A stretch of DNA of 64,000 nucleotides from an uncultured Clostridia bacterium (GTDB lineage Bacteria; Bacillota; Clostridia; Oscillospirales; Ruminococcaceae), in NCBI GenBank assembly GCA_947629905.1, contig CANRFM010000006.1:31451-95450 (forward strand), written 5' to 3'. The notes beneath the pieces were generated by a model. That model saw only the letters and a program-made list of their open reading frames with translations. It had not been told where the DNA came from and ran no database searches. Made by a program: the position numbers and the translations under genes. Shown here in pieces: positions 36,330 to 45,700 of the stretch (positions within the stretch are counted from its first letter, which is position 1; every line of letters begins with the position of its first letter).

Positions 36330-36358
36330 TTGACGTTTGAAAGAATCTGTGCTATAAT
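36330..36358 (+). promoter_or_regulatory. Sigma-A promoter of the cohesin-dockerin gene
   Basis: TTGACG (36330-36335), 17-base spacer, TATAAT (36353-36358). Transcription from about 36365 rules out the upstream in-frame ATGs at 36330 and 36357 as starts. Confidence 0.85.
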
Positions 36359-36431
36359 GAATAAAGATAGAGACAGTATTTGTCAAACCGTGCCGGAAGT
36401 ATTTCCGGTTTTTATTCCCTGTTTGGAGATG

Positions 36432-37754
36432 ATGAAAGTGAGACTGATTTTTCCGAAAACGTTATCAGTGTTACTGGCAGCCTCCATGGTCAGCCCCATG
36501 GCAGCACTGCCTGTCAGCGCTGAACAACCTCTTGCCCTGTATATCGACAGGGTCGAGCTGAACAGTGAGGAGATCGGCGATAACCGTACAGTTTCGGTCA
36601 ATGTCAATATTTCAGGCAACGAAAAAGGCTTCCTTGCGGCAGAATTCGGCATTCATTATGATGAACGGCTGATGCTGTCCCACGTGGATATGAGCTCGCA
36701 GGCTGGCAGCGGATTTCATTATACCAACAATTCTGCCGAACATCTGCTCTGGTTCAGCGGTGCGAATGCCTTTGCTTCCGCTGGCGCAAGCGAGGGAGAA
36801 GGCAAGCTGTTCACGCTGCAGTTTACCCTCCCGGAAAATTATGCGACCGGCGATCAGTACATGATCAGCTATAACTGGAACGGCTGCCATGATACCTCTT
36901 CTTTCTGGTATACCGATAAGGGCAACGATCAGATCGGCACAATGCTTCAGAATTCCATTTCCGGTTCGATCAGTATCCCGAATGCGGAAGCGCCCTACCT
37001 GAGCCAGAAAGAGCTGACCCTCAATCAGGGCGGCACGGCACAGCTTGAGATAGAGAATTACACCGGCGGAGACGTTCTCTGGTTTTCGGATAACACATCT
37101 GTCTGTCAGGTGGAAAACGGACTGGTGACAGGCATTACACCCGGCAACTGCAATGTGATGGCATATGTGAACAATATGCTGCTGTCCTGTCAGATCTCTG
37201 TCACACAGGAGTATTATTATTCCGTGATGGACAGCGAGGTCATTTACATCCGTGACCCGGATATGGTCGTTATCTTAGAATACCCCGACCCGACCGGGCA
37301 GGTCGTATGGATCTCCAGCGACCCCAATGTAGTCACCGTCTCTGAGGGGCGGCTTACGCCTGTACACAGCGGAACAGCGCAGATCATTGCGGCAAGCAAC
37401 GGCGTTTCCTACGTCAAGACCGTTGTCGTAGAGCTGCCCGGTGAAATTACAGAGCCGGAACCCACAGAGGAACCCACTACCGAAGAGCCACCCACGGAAG
37501 CGGACACCTTTTTGGATACCGCAGAGGAGACCGTACCGGATCCCATTGCACACTGCGGCGACCTGAACGATGATGGAAAGGTGACACTTGCGGATGTGAT
37601 CACGCTGAACAAGAGCCTGATGTGTGTAGAAGTGATCGATAACACGCTGCTGATGCGGGGCGATACGGACTGCAATGGCATTGTCGCACCGATGGATGCG
37701 CTCATCCTCTTACAGTATGTTGTGGAACTCATTGACACGCTTCCCTTTATATAA
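36432..37754 (+). CDS. Secreted cohesin-Ig-dockerin protein (adaptor scaffoldin-like)
   Basis: 440 residues. Start 36432 (or 36429) is set by the promoter at 36330-36358 and by the signal peptide at 1-29 (ends AALPVSA). About 33-165 has cohesin character: SVNVNISGNEKGFLAAEFGI, HYDERLMLSHVDM, EGEGKLFTLQFTLPENYATG. Two bacterial Ig-like (BIG_2-type) segments follow (LSQKELTLNQGGTAQLEIEN; DPTGQVVWISSDPNVVTVSE), then a Thr/Glu/Pro linker. A C-terminal dockerin has two calcium loops, CGDLNDDGKVTLADVITLNK and MRGDTDCNGIVAPMDALILL. A protein with both modules can bridge a dockerin enzyme to another cohesin. The cohesin call is weaker than the dockerin call. Confidence 0.8.
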   Translation: MKVRLIFPKTLSVLLAASMVSPMAALPVSAEQPLALYIDRVELNSEEIGDNRTVSVNVNISGNEKGFLAAEFGIHYDERLMLSHVDMSSQAGSGFHYTNNSAEHLLWFSGANAFASAGASEGEGKLFTLQFTLPENYATGDQYMISYNWNGCHDTSSFWYTDKGNDQIGTMLQNSISGSISIPNAEAPYLSQKELTLNQGGTAQLEIENYTGGDVLWFSDNTSVCQVENGLVTGITPGNCNVMAYVNNMLLSCQISVTQEYYYSVMDSEVIYIRDPDMVVILEYPDPTGQVVWISSDPNVVTVSEGRLTPVHSGTAQIIAASNGVSYVKTVVVELPGEITEPEPTEEPTTEEPPTEADTFLDTAEETVPDPIAHCGDLNDDGKVTLADVITLNKSLMCVEVIDNTLLMRGDTDCNGIVAPMDALILLQYVVELIDTLPFI

Positions 37755-37755
37755 G

Positions 37756-37788
37756 AAAATGCCCGGTGCGAAACCGGGCATTTGTTTA
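37756..37788. terminator. Bidirectional terminator
   Basis: AAAATGCCCGG pairs with CCGGGCATTT; T-rich tails on both strands (TGTTTATTT plus, TCTTATAT minus). It serves the cohesin-dockerin gene and the convergent epimerase gene, whose stop codon lies in the hairpin's flank. Confidence 0.85.
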
Positions 37789-38739
37789 TTTGGTGTTCTT
37801 GACTGTCCAGCGGAACGAACAGTATTTGGAAGCCTTGGCGATGTCAAACATATTGTTGGAGAGAATCCTTGTGAAATCCAAAAAACGGTAATTCACCTTC
37901 ATGTCCTTGTTTTCGATCAGGTTCTTGATCATTTTCAGGCTGGTGTTCGGGGGATTCCGCTGCAGCACAATGCCGATTTTGTGGTGTTCTTTCATGTACT
38001 CGATGATCTCGGAAGCCATTGTCAGGTTCTTGTCTGCCATATTGTAAGTACCGCTGTAGCTGTGATCTTCAGCCGTCTGCACAAATGTCAGCAGAAAGTC
38101 CACCAGATTGTGTACACAGCAGAAGTGGAAACCATACTCGCCGGTACGGTATACAAACTTCGTGTTATCTTTCGGGTCTGTGATCTTTGCTTCCAGATTG
38201 CCGCAGAAATCCATGGTATACACCGGAGCAAGCCGGATAATGGCGACCATCATGCTCTTGACTCTGCCGATGTCCTTGATCATAGTCTGCTCGGAATCAT
38301 ATTTCAGCTTGGCATAATTGGTTGTCGGCTTGACAAAATCATCCTCACGCAACGGCTCACGGGTCTTGGGCATCTGGTAAACCTGCGTCGTGCTGATCAG
38401 GATAAACTGCTGCACATCGTGCGCAATCGCAAAGCGGTAAATGTAAGCGTTGCACTGCTCATTCTCCTTGATCTCCGCTTCTGTGATCATATGTCCCAAA
38501 TCATTATCCGCTGTGCAGGCAAGATGTATCACGGTGTCAAACTGATGCTTTTCAAACACATCTGCATACTTTCCCTTATCTGTGGGCTTTGCCTCATAGA
38601 AGCTGAAATTCTCCTTGCCCATATTGTAATCACTGCTCTGCCTGTCGATCGCAACGACCTCGTAGCCCTTTTTCAGAAAGCCGGAGCATACGTGGTCACC
38701 GATCAAACCGCAGCCGCCTGTAACCAGAACTTTTTTCAT
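37786..38739 (-). CDS. NAD-dependent epimerase/dehydratase-like (SDR) protein
   Basis: 317 residues from the ATG at 38739, with GGGAGG ahead. Rossmann motif VLVTGGCGLIGDHVCSGF near the N-terminus, substrate strand DTVIHLACTAD, ISTTQVYQMP, and the Y-x3-K pair in PTTNYAKLKYDSEQTM. This is the extended SDR fold of nucleotide-sugar epimerases and dehydratases. The sugar is not deducible; it may feed surface glycan synthesis. Monocistronic, with own promoter. Confidence 0.9.
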   Translation of the reverse strand: MKKVLVTGGCGLIGDHVCSGFLKKGYEVVAIDRQSSDYNMGKENFSFYEAKPTDKGKYADVFEKHQFDTVIHLACTADNDLGHMITEAEIKENEQCNAYIYRFAIAHDVQQFILISTTQVYQMPKTREPLREDDFVKPTTNYAKLKYDSEQTMIKDIGRVKSMMVAIIRLAPVYTMDFCGNLEAKITDPKDNTKFVYRTGEYGFHFCCVHNLVDFLLTFVQTAEDHSYSGTYNMADKNLTMASEIIEYMKEHHKIGIVLQRNPPNTSLKMIKNLIENKDMKVNYRFLDFTRILSNNMFDIAKASKYCSFRWTVKNTK

Positions 38740-38781
38740 ACAGTCACGCCTCCCAAGACACAAATACCGATTCTGACATAT

Positions 38782-38810
38782 AGTATACCATATTTCAGGC
38801 AGGAATTCAA
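38782..38810 (-). promoter_or_regulatory. Sigma-A promoter of the epimerase-like gene
   Basis: Minus strand TTGAAT (38805-38810), 17-base spacer, TATACT (38782-38787). Confidence 0.7.
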
Positions 38811-38865
38811 GTCATTTTTGTGAACATTTTCTAAACAGCAAACAAAATCACAAAAGTTTCAGAAA

Positions 38866-40278
38866 TCAGCTGTTGTTTGCCTCATCGATCATCGCCTGAA
38901 CCGGTTCTTTCAGGGAAGAAAGCGTTTCATTCCACGGCGTACCCTTGCCGGCAGCACGCACGCCCTCACTGCTGTCCAGAATGTCTTCTAAGTCAGCGGT
39001 GACACCCGTCTTAAAGTCGATGACCGGATTTGCCATTGCCAGCGCATCCATCTGATTTTTCATCTCGACCATTTCGTCCGTCCAGTGATAATCGTCAAGG
39101 AACTGCTGATCTGCCAGTGCCCGGATGTCCTCGTTCAGGAACGTCAGACGCTTGCAGTCAAGCCACCTTGCGACACCCTCCGGGTTATGTCCGCCCTTGA
39201 CAAAGAGGTAGGAATTGAGGTTTGCCGGGATGTAATAGGCATCCGCATCCGGATCTTGGGGCATGGGGACAAACATGACATTCTCCCCGAACACGCCTGC
39301 CCAGCCGGTGTTCTTGTTGGTTTTCGGATCAATTCTGTCCCGTTCGCCGTACAGTTTCCACAGCCCTGCCGGGTAGAAAAGCTCCTTCCCCTCGCCGATG
39401 TACTCCGGCTTGTCCTTCCAGCCGAAATCACCGACACCAATGGCGACAAGACCTTTTGTATTCAGGTCATACATGAAATTCTGCACACGTGCAATATTCG
39501 GGTCGGCAAGGTTGCTGACCAGTTCGCCGTCCACCAGATCGACATAGGGAACGCCCACAGTCGCCGAAAGCCCGGACTCAAACCACCAGCCGTCCAGTCC
39601 GTACTTGCCGTTCTCCACGTCCACGAACGCTTCGAGCATCTCCTCGAAAGCATCCCAGTCCCATTCGCCCTCTGCAAACAGTTCCGCCGGGTCGTCAAAG
39701 CCCAGTTCCTGAACGGTATCTTTATTATAGATCACAGCGCAGTTATCGCCGGTCATTTCTACGACCGCCATGTAGTGCGCACCTTTCCACATGATGCTGT
39801 CATTGAGTTCCTTGACATCTTTCCACAGTTCGCTGTCAAGGTCGATATAATCATCAAACGGCACGAACATATCCCGTATCGCACCTTTCGGGAAAGCATC
39901 AAAGTTGCCCCCGTAGAAGAAGTCTATCCCCTCATCACTGTTGATATAATTGGCAAGCTTGTCATAGCGTTCCTCATAAGTGCACTGATACCACTGCACT
40001 TCACCGCCGTAGCGATCCTGAAAAATAGCCAGTTCCGGCGGCGTACTCTTGCCGGTGGAATCGGCATTCAGATCCCAGTCCTGCAGCCACTTAATGGTTT
40101 TATTTTCCAGTTCCCCGTCAGGCAGGCGGTCGTCCTCACCGACCAGCTTGACCAGTTCCTCACGGGTAGCGGAATTCATTTCCTTATAGCTGACCGTATC
40201 CCCGGTGCTGCATCCGCCAAAGGATGCTGCCAGACAAAAAGCCGCTAACACAACAGCTATACGCTTCAGTTTTCTCAT
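38866..40278 (-). CDS. Orphan extracellular solute-binding lipoprotein (ABC family 1-like)
   Basis: 470 residues from the ATG at 40278 (CTGGAG ahead); the promoter at 40346-40374 lies inside the longer upstream frame and so excludes it. Lipobox at about residues 18-23 (ASFGGC). The mature part has the solute-binding fold of family 1: ELAIFQDRYGGEVQWYQCTY, AVIYNKDTVQELGFDDPAEL, GEWDWDAFEEMLEAFVDVEN, SYLFVKGGHNPEGVARWLDC. Family members bind sugars, often oligosaccharides. No permease or ATPase gene is adjacent, so it either shares a transporter encoded elsewhere or acts as a sensor. Confidence 0.88.
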   Translation of the reverse strand: MRKLKRIAVVLAAFCLAASFGGCSTGDTVSYKEMNSATREELVKLVGEDDRLPDGELENKTIKWLQDWDLNADSTGKSTPPELAIFQDRYGGEVQWYQCTYEERYDKLANYINSDEGIDFFYGGNFDAFPKGAIRDMFVPFDDYIDLDSELWKDVKELNDSIMWKGAHYMAVVEMTGDNCAVIYNKDTVQELGFDDPAELFAEGEWDWDAFEEMLEAFVDVENGKYGLDGWWFESGLSATVGVPYVDLVDGELVSNLADPNIARVQNFMYDLNTKGLVAIGVGDFGWKDKPEYIGEGKELFYPAGLWKLYGERDRIDPKTNKNTGWAGVFGENVMFVPMPQDPDADAYYIPANLNSYLFVKGGHNPEGVARWLDCKRLTFLNEDIRALADQQFLDDYHWTDEMVEMKNQMDALAMANPVIDFKTGVTADLEDILDSSEGVRAAGKGTPWNETLSSLKEPVQAMIDEANNS

Positions 40279-40345
40279 ACACAAACTCCAGACTTCCTGA
40301 TAAGATCGTACTTGACAGGGTGTAATAATACCCTTGTATATTACT

Positions 40346-40374
40346 ATTATACCATATCTCCCGCAGAAATGCAA
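40346..40374 (-). promoter_or_regulatory. Sigma-A promoter of the solute-binding protein gene
   Basis: Minus strand TTGCAT (40369-40374), 17-base spacer, TATAAT (40346-40351). 40375-40560 holds no recognised gene. Confidence 0.75.
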
Positions 40375-40560
40375 GACTTCATTTTGCACGATTTTTCCCT
40401 TAAAATTACAATACTTTGCACAAAACGCAAGGCTTTTTTGTGAAAGATGTAGAATGTGCCGCAGACAGCGAGATCTGAAAAATTTCTAAAGAGTGGATGA
40501 ATTGCGGTTATTATGTGCATCTGTTCTGTTTCAGGTAAGATAAAAGCAGCAGTCAAGCAA

Positions 40561-40597
40561 GCCTCCCAATGCCGGGTATAGTACGGCATTGGGAGGC
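40561..40597 (-). terminator. Terminator-like hairpin downstream of mnmA
   Basis: Perfect 14-base arms, GCCTCCCAATGCCG and CGGCATTGGGAGGC, with a 9-base loop. The tail on the minus strand (TTGCTTGACTGCTGCTTTTAT) is not a clean U tract, but the stem is very stable. Confidence 0.6.
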
Positions 40598-40644
40598 AAA
40601 TCGTGCAGCGCCTTTCTGTTTGTCCGCTCCCTCGATTCCCGCTT

Positions 40645-41718
40645 TTATCCGACGATCGTTCCGCCGCCGACAACAACATCCTCCTGATAGAGCACAACCG
40701 CCTGTCCTTTGGTAATTGCCCGCTGCGGTTCGTCAAATTTCACGTGCAGAAGCCCGTTCTCCGTCCATGCCGTTGCGGGCTGCGCCTTGTGGCGGTAGCG
40801 GATCTTTGCCGTGACACGCAGGGGGGCTGTCAGTTCCGGCACGGAGATGAAATTCACATCGTCCGCAATCAGAGAATCCGACATCAGGTCGGCAGCATCC
40901 CCTAAAATTACCCGGTTTTCCGCAGGGCATATTTCGCAGACATAGACCTTGTGCCCGACTGAAATGCCAAGCCCCCGTCCCTGACCGATCGTGTAGTGTT
41001 CAATTCCCTTGTGCGTGCCAAGTACATTGCCCTGCCTGTCCGTGAAATCGCCCGGCACACACGGCTTCCCGGTAAATCGTTCCAGAAATCCTGCATGATC
41101 CCCGTCCGGCACAAAGCAAATGTCCTGACTGTCCTTTTTCCGGGCGTTGACAAAACCGTGCCGCTGTGCGATCTCCCGTATTTCCGCTTTCCGGAATGTC
41201 CCCAGCGGAAACCGCACATGACGGAGCTGCGCCTGTGTGAGGGAATAGAGCACGTAGCTCTGGTCTTTCGTTTCGTCTACGGCTTTTTTCAGGAGATAGC
41301 GCCCGGTTGTTTCGTCATATTCCACCCGTGCATAGTGCCCCGTGACCACGTAGTCAAACCCCATCACCGCCATGCGCTCCATGAGTGCCTCGAATTTGAG
41401 AAAGCGGTTGCAGTCGATGCAGGGGTTCGGGGTCTCCCCCCGTGCGTAACAGTCTGCAAACCGCTGCATGACCTGTTCCCGGAACTGCCCTGAAAAATTG
41501 AACACGTAGTGCAGCATTCCCAGACGGCTTGCCACTGCCTTGGCATCCGTCACGTCATCCAGTGAACAGCAGGTCTTTTCCCGTGAAATACCGGCATCTT
41601 CGTTGTGAAAGAGCTGCATCGTCGCTCCGGCGCATTCGTAGCCTGCTTCGAGCATGAGGAGCGCAGCGACAGAGCTGTCCACGCCCCCCGACATGGCGAT
41701 CAGTGCCTTTTCCGGCAT
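40645..41718 (-). CDS. mnmA: tRNA-specific 2-thiouridylase MnmA
   Basis: 357 residues. PP-loop IAMSGGVDSSVAALLMLEAG; catalytic cysteines in ETPNPCIDCNRFLKFEALME and SQDICFVPDGDHAGFLE; DETKDQSYVLYSLTQAQL and GIEHYTIGQGRGLGISVG are family motifs. It thiolates U34 of tRNA-Lys/Glu/Gln using sulfur from a cysteine desulfurase relay. Starts 3 bases past the nadA stop, so it is the second gene of a nadA-mnmA unit. Confidence 0.96.
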   Translation of the reverse strand: MPEKALIAMSGGVDSSVAALLMLEAGYECAGATMQLFHNEDAGISREKTCCSLDDVTDAKAVASRLGMLHYVFNFSGQFREQVMQRFADCYARGETPNPCIDCNRFLKFEALMERMAVMGFDYVVTGHYARVEYDETTGRYLLKKAVDETKDQSYVLYSLTQAQLRHVRFPLGTFRKAEIREIAQRHGFVNARKKDSQDICFVPDGDHAGFLERFTGKPCVPGDFTDRQGNVLGTHKGIEHYTIGQGRGLGISVGHKVYVCEICPAENRVILGDAADLMSDSLIADDVNFISVPELTAPLRVTAKIRYRHKAQPATAWTENGLLHVKFDEPQRAITKGQAVVLYQEDVVVGGGTIVG

Positions 41719-41721
41719 AGC

Positions 41722-42639
41722 TCAGCCCCCCAGCTCAATCATTTTGTCGATGCACCGGCGAGCCTGTGCAATGACTTCCGCAGCAAGCTGTATTTCTTCC
41801 CCGTGTTCGCCACGCAGAGTCCGGTACACGTCAACGAGCGTTGTCGATTTCATGTTCGGGCAGAGCAGCTGCTTATCGAGCGGGTAGAAGAATTTATCCG
41901 GGCAGTCATATTGCAGGTGTTCCGCAATGCTGATCTCCGTACCGATGATGAATTCTTTCGCTGCAGACTGCTTGGCAAACTGCATGATACCTGTCGTCGA
42001 ACCGACATAGTCTGCCATTGCGGTGACTTCCGGTACGCATTCCGGGTGGACAAGCACAAGGGCTTCCGGGTGGCGCTGCTTCATCTTGCTGACGGCAGCG
42101 GGGCGGACTGCTGCATGGACGGGACAGCCGCCCTGTAACAGCTTCACGGTCTTTTCCGGGACTTGCTTTGCCACGAAAGCGCCGAGGTTGCAGTCGGGAA
42201 TGAACAGTATCTTGTCATTGTCCAGTGCCTTGGCGATCTGAACCGCAGAGGAGGAGGTGACACAGACATCCGCAATGGTCTTGAGTTCAGCGGTGGTGTT
42301 GACATATGCCATGAGCGTATAGTCCGGGTAGCGTTCTTTCACCTGTTGGATCATGTCCTTGTCCATCTGCTCTGCCATGGGGCAGCCTGCAAGAGGGCTG
42401 GCAAGGAGCACCCGCTTCTCCGGTGAAAGAATTTTCACCGTCTCCGCCATAAAGCGCACACCGCATAGGATAACCGTTTTCTGCGGCACCTGAGAAGCCT
42501 GTACGCTCAACCCGTAAGAATCGCCTGTATAGTCAGCGATCTCGGAAATCTCACGGGCGACATAGCTGTGTGCAAGGATACACACATCCTGTTCTTGTTT
42601 CAGTTTCAATACTGCCTGCTGCATTTCGGAAATATTCAT
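41722..42639 (-). CDS. nadA: Quinolinate synthase
   Basis: 305 residues. It condenses iminoaspartate with dihydroxyacetone phosphate to quinolinate on a [4Fe-4S] cluster. Motifs: VCILAHSYVAREISEIADYT, VILCGVRFMAETVKILSPE, LLASPLAGCPMAEQMDKDM, TADVCVTSSSAVQIA-type segment, FIPDCNLGAFVAKQ, VLVHPECVPEVTAMADYVGST and LLCPNMKSTTLVD; cluster cysteines fall in the C-G-V-R, H-P-E-C and C-P-N-M blocks. NadB and NadC are not adjacent. The NAD synthetase gene lies 11 kb away. Confidence 0.95.
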   Translation of the reverse strand: MNISEMQQAVLKLKQEQDVCILAHSYVAREISEIADYTGDSYGLSVQASQVPQKTVILCGVRFMAETVKILSPEKRVLLASPLAGCPMAEQMDKDMIQQVKERYPDYTLMAYVNTTAELKTIADVCVTSSSAVQIAKALDNDKILFIPDCNLGAFVAKQVPEKTVKLLQGGCPVHAAVRPAAVSKMKQRHPEALVLVHPECVPEVTAMADYVGSTTGIMQFAKQSAAKEFIIGTEISIAEHLQYDCPDKFFYPLDKQLLCPNMKSTTLVDVYRTLRGEHGEEIQLAAEVIAQARRCIDKMIELGG

Positions 42640-42674
42640 CCTGCATGACCGCCTTTCCGGTAAAGTATAGTTTT

Positions 42675-42703
42675 ATTGTACTACAAAACGCCGCATCTGT
42701 CAA
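42675..42703 (-). promoter_or_regulatory. Sigma-A promoter of nadA-mnmA
   Basis: Minus strand TTGACA (42698-42703), 17-base spacer, TACAAT (42675-42680). Confidence 0.75.
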
Positions 42704-42720
42704 GTAGGTTCAGACACAGA

Positions 42721-42754
42721 ATTGCTGCAGCGAAATTTCTCCCGCTGCAGCAAT
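42721..42754 (-). terminator. Terminator of the giant surface-protein gene
   Basis: ATTGCTGCAGCG pairs with CGCTGCAGCAAT (12-base arms, 10-base loop), 6 bases past the stop. The downstream U tract is weak. Confidence 0.65.
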
Positions 42755-42760
42755 TTTCAG

Positions 42761-45700
42761 TTATTCGTGCATTGCCCGGCGCTTTCTGCGGTTGTACCAC
42801 AGCATAGCAGCAAGCAGGGCGGATGCGATCGTACCCGCTGTACCGAAGAAGATATAGCGGTTTATGCCCTCTCCGCCTGCGGACGGGAGTGAGTAGGGGA
42901 ATTCGTTGACGAAACCCACCTGAGATGCGGGGGTCAGTGTGTTTGTGCTTGTTTTATCCGATTTTTGATAGATCCATTCTTCTTCGCCCAAGCCGTTTGC
43001 GTTGTTGTGAGGGGTGTATAGCGGATTATCTGTGGGAATTGCTTCTATAACTTGCCATGTGCCATCGGGCAGACCGTTTATTACGACTTTTTCGTCATGT
43101 TTTAGGTATATGGTAGCGGTGTATGCGCCGTCTGATCCCTTAAAAGTTATTGTTTCAGGATAGCTTCCGCTGCCATTATATGTGCCCATAGCAGTAGCAT
43201 CTGTCGGTACACCTCCCTTGTACCACTTCAGTTTGAAACCGACTTCGGTTTTATTTTGCTTTTCAAATTCCTCTATTGCTTCACTTTTATCAAGGTTTAC
43301 AGTAACCGTAAATTCCCAAGAACGACCTAAATCAGTCGCATCCTTATAATTTGTTACTTCTTTGGAGATCGTGAGTGAGTTAGGATCGGCTGACAGCATG
43401 ATGATGCCGAGACGGTCTTTGGCGTAGTCGTTTGTGAATTCTGCCGTTGATGTAGTATCAGGATGTTCTTTCAGATAATCTTTAACGCTTTCGCCTTTAG
43501 TGTTTTTCAACATTTCTGTGCCGACTTCCTTCTCCTCAACAGTACCGAAATAGAATTTTACAGTTTGTGTGTCTGGAATTGTTTTCACATCCCTGTCGCT
43601 TACGGCAATGTTTTCCGGGGAGTAGTCTTTTACGCCGTTCTTGATGAGATACTTGTCATCACCTGTGCTTTTTACAGCAGTGCCGCTGACTTTGTAAACA
43701 CTATCGGGGAATTTGTTGTATTTGTAGTTTGAAGCAGAGTTGTCGATTTTTAGGTATTGGAATTGTACATTACTGCTGCCGTCTGTTCCGATATGGTACT
43801 GCGTATCGGGGTTCTTCATTTCGGTATCAGTTACTGAGATCACATATGTGCCGATCGGGAGGGCATTTGCAACAGTATATCCCAAGTAAGACTTGATAGA
43901 CTCGTCATATAAAGCCTCACCAGATTTTGTATCTATAGGAACATAACCACCTGTTCCTTTTTTCACCTCGACCTTAGTCAGTGTTGCCCATACCGGATAG
44001 ATCGTGCTTTCTTGTGGGTCATCGGGTATTTTGTCAACTTTGAATGTCAGCTGGTATTCTACGCCGTCCTCCTTTGTACTTGCGCCTATTGGGTTATCTT
44101 TATCATATGGCAGGGGATCATTTGGGTCTTCGTAGTAGCGTGTGGCTTCAAAGGTGAATTCCTTTTCTTTGCTAAAAAGTGTTGTTCCACTTTGCAAATA
44201 CTTCCCGTCAACGAAAAGTTCCAACGCAAGCGCACCGTTGACAACGTCCTTGACGTAGGTGGTGTTGGCAGCAAGGGAGATAGGATCTGTACCTGTAACC
44301 TTGCCTGTTTCATCGGTGATCGGATCACCTGATACGTCTAACAAATTAACATTGTTTGGTGTGTCTGTATAGAATTTTTTTATACTATTATCCTTGCCGT
44401 TTTCTAACTGCTTACTGCCTGCGACAGGTTTGTACTCGCTGTCCCAGTCGTATACACCGGAGTCGGTGACTTTTCCGCCCCCTGCCTCTTTTGTTTGGTC
44501 ATCATCTGTATACTGTGTAAGCGCCTCATTCTCCTCTCCTGTACCTATAAGCTTCCATTTGCCGCCTGTGGCAGTTCCATCATACATAACGTGCGGTTCA
44601 TAGGTGTGCTTTTCTTGTATCATGGCTTTCAGGTAGTCAGCACGACCGGCAGTTTTAGTAGACCATGCTGGATCAGTTGTCATTTCCGCAAATTCGCCGT
44701 CAGTGCCTATATTAAAGAACTTGTCACCCGGTTCGCCGCCCTCGCCTTTAATGAAATTTTGATCCAGTTTGAAGTCTTTCAACTCTTCTTTTGTTTCTTT
44801 CAGCGGTGTGAACTTCAATTGCAGATTGTACTTGATCTGGTCCGTATTCTTGACTACATATTCTTTTGTGATGTCATATAGTGGGTCACCTGTTGCATTT
44901 GTTTCTCCCGTTTTTTGTTGTTCTTCTTGGCTGCTGTCATCCCGTTTCCAAGTGTAGGTGATAAATCCAGTCACATCCCGCAAATTCGGGTCTGTAAAGT
45001 CGAGTATATTGTCTTTCCAAGATGCTCCGCTGCTGTTGCTTACTTCGACTCTCTTTATATCTTCATCAATATGCAGCTTATCACCTTCGTAAACCGGATC
45101 GGGCAAATACATATAGGGAATGGTGAAAGTTTTTTCCGTTTCTTTCTCATTATTGATCTTCAGCCATTCATTGAGCAGATCAAGCAGGGGCTTGCTATCC
45201 ACATCTGTGCCATACACCCTGTACGCATAGCGTTCGAGATATTGCAGATAGTACGACCCCGTCATATACCCGTCTTCCAGATCGGCAAGCATCATCGTCG
45301 GGGAGACAACTTCGCCCATGTAGATCACGTCATTGAGGTTTTGGGCGTTGAGCGGCAGGAGTCTCACGTTCACGGTCGTCCGTGGGAAGCCCGATGACGG
45401 AATGTCAATGCCATCGCCGTAAACCGCCTGCGAAACGCCACCTGCATCTACTGCGTTGATTTTTCTGTCTGTGCCGGAGAGGACTTCGAGCTTTTTGCGG
45501 TAAGGAATTATGTTCTTACCATCGACCTCAACTAAGTCAGTATCCTTAAAGCCATACAGCTTGTAGTTCTCGTCCTTGTCCATGTTCTCAATGGTCGCAT
45601 CGCTGTAGACGAGGTTTTCGCCCGCTTCATTGCCGTTGGTGAGGATGTTGTTCCCGCCGATGAAGTCGTCCTTCGCTTTCAGGCGAATGGTTGCGCTCCA

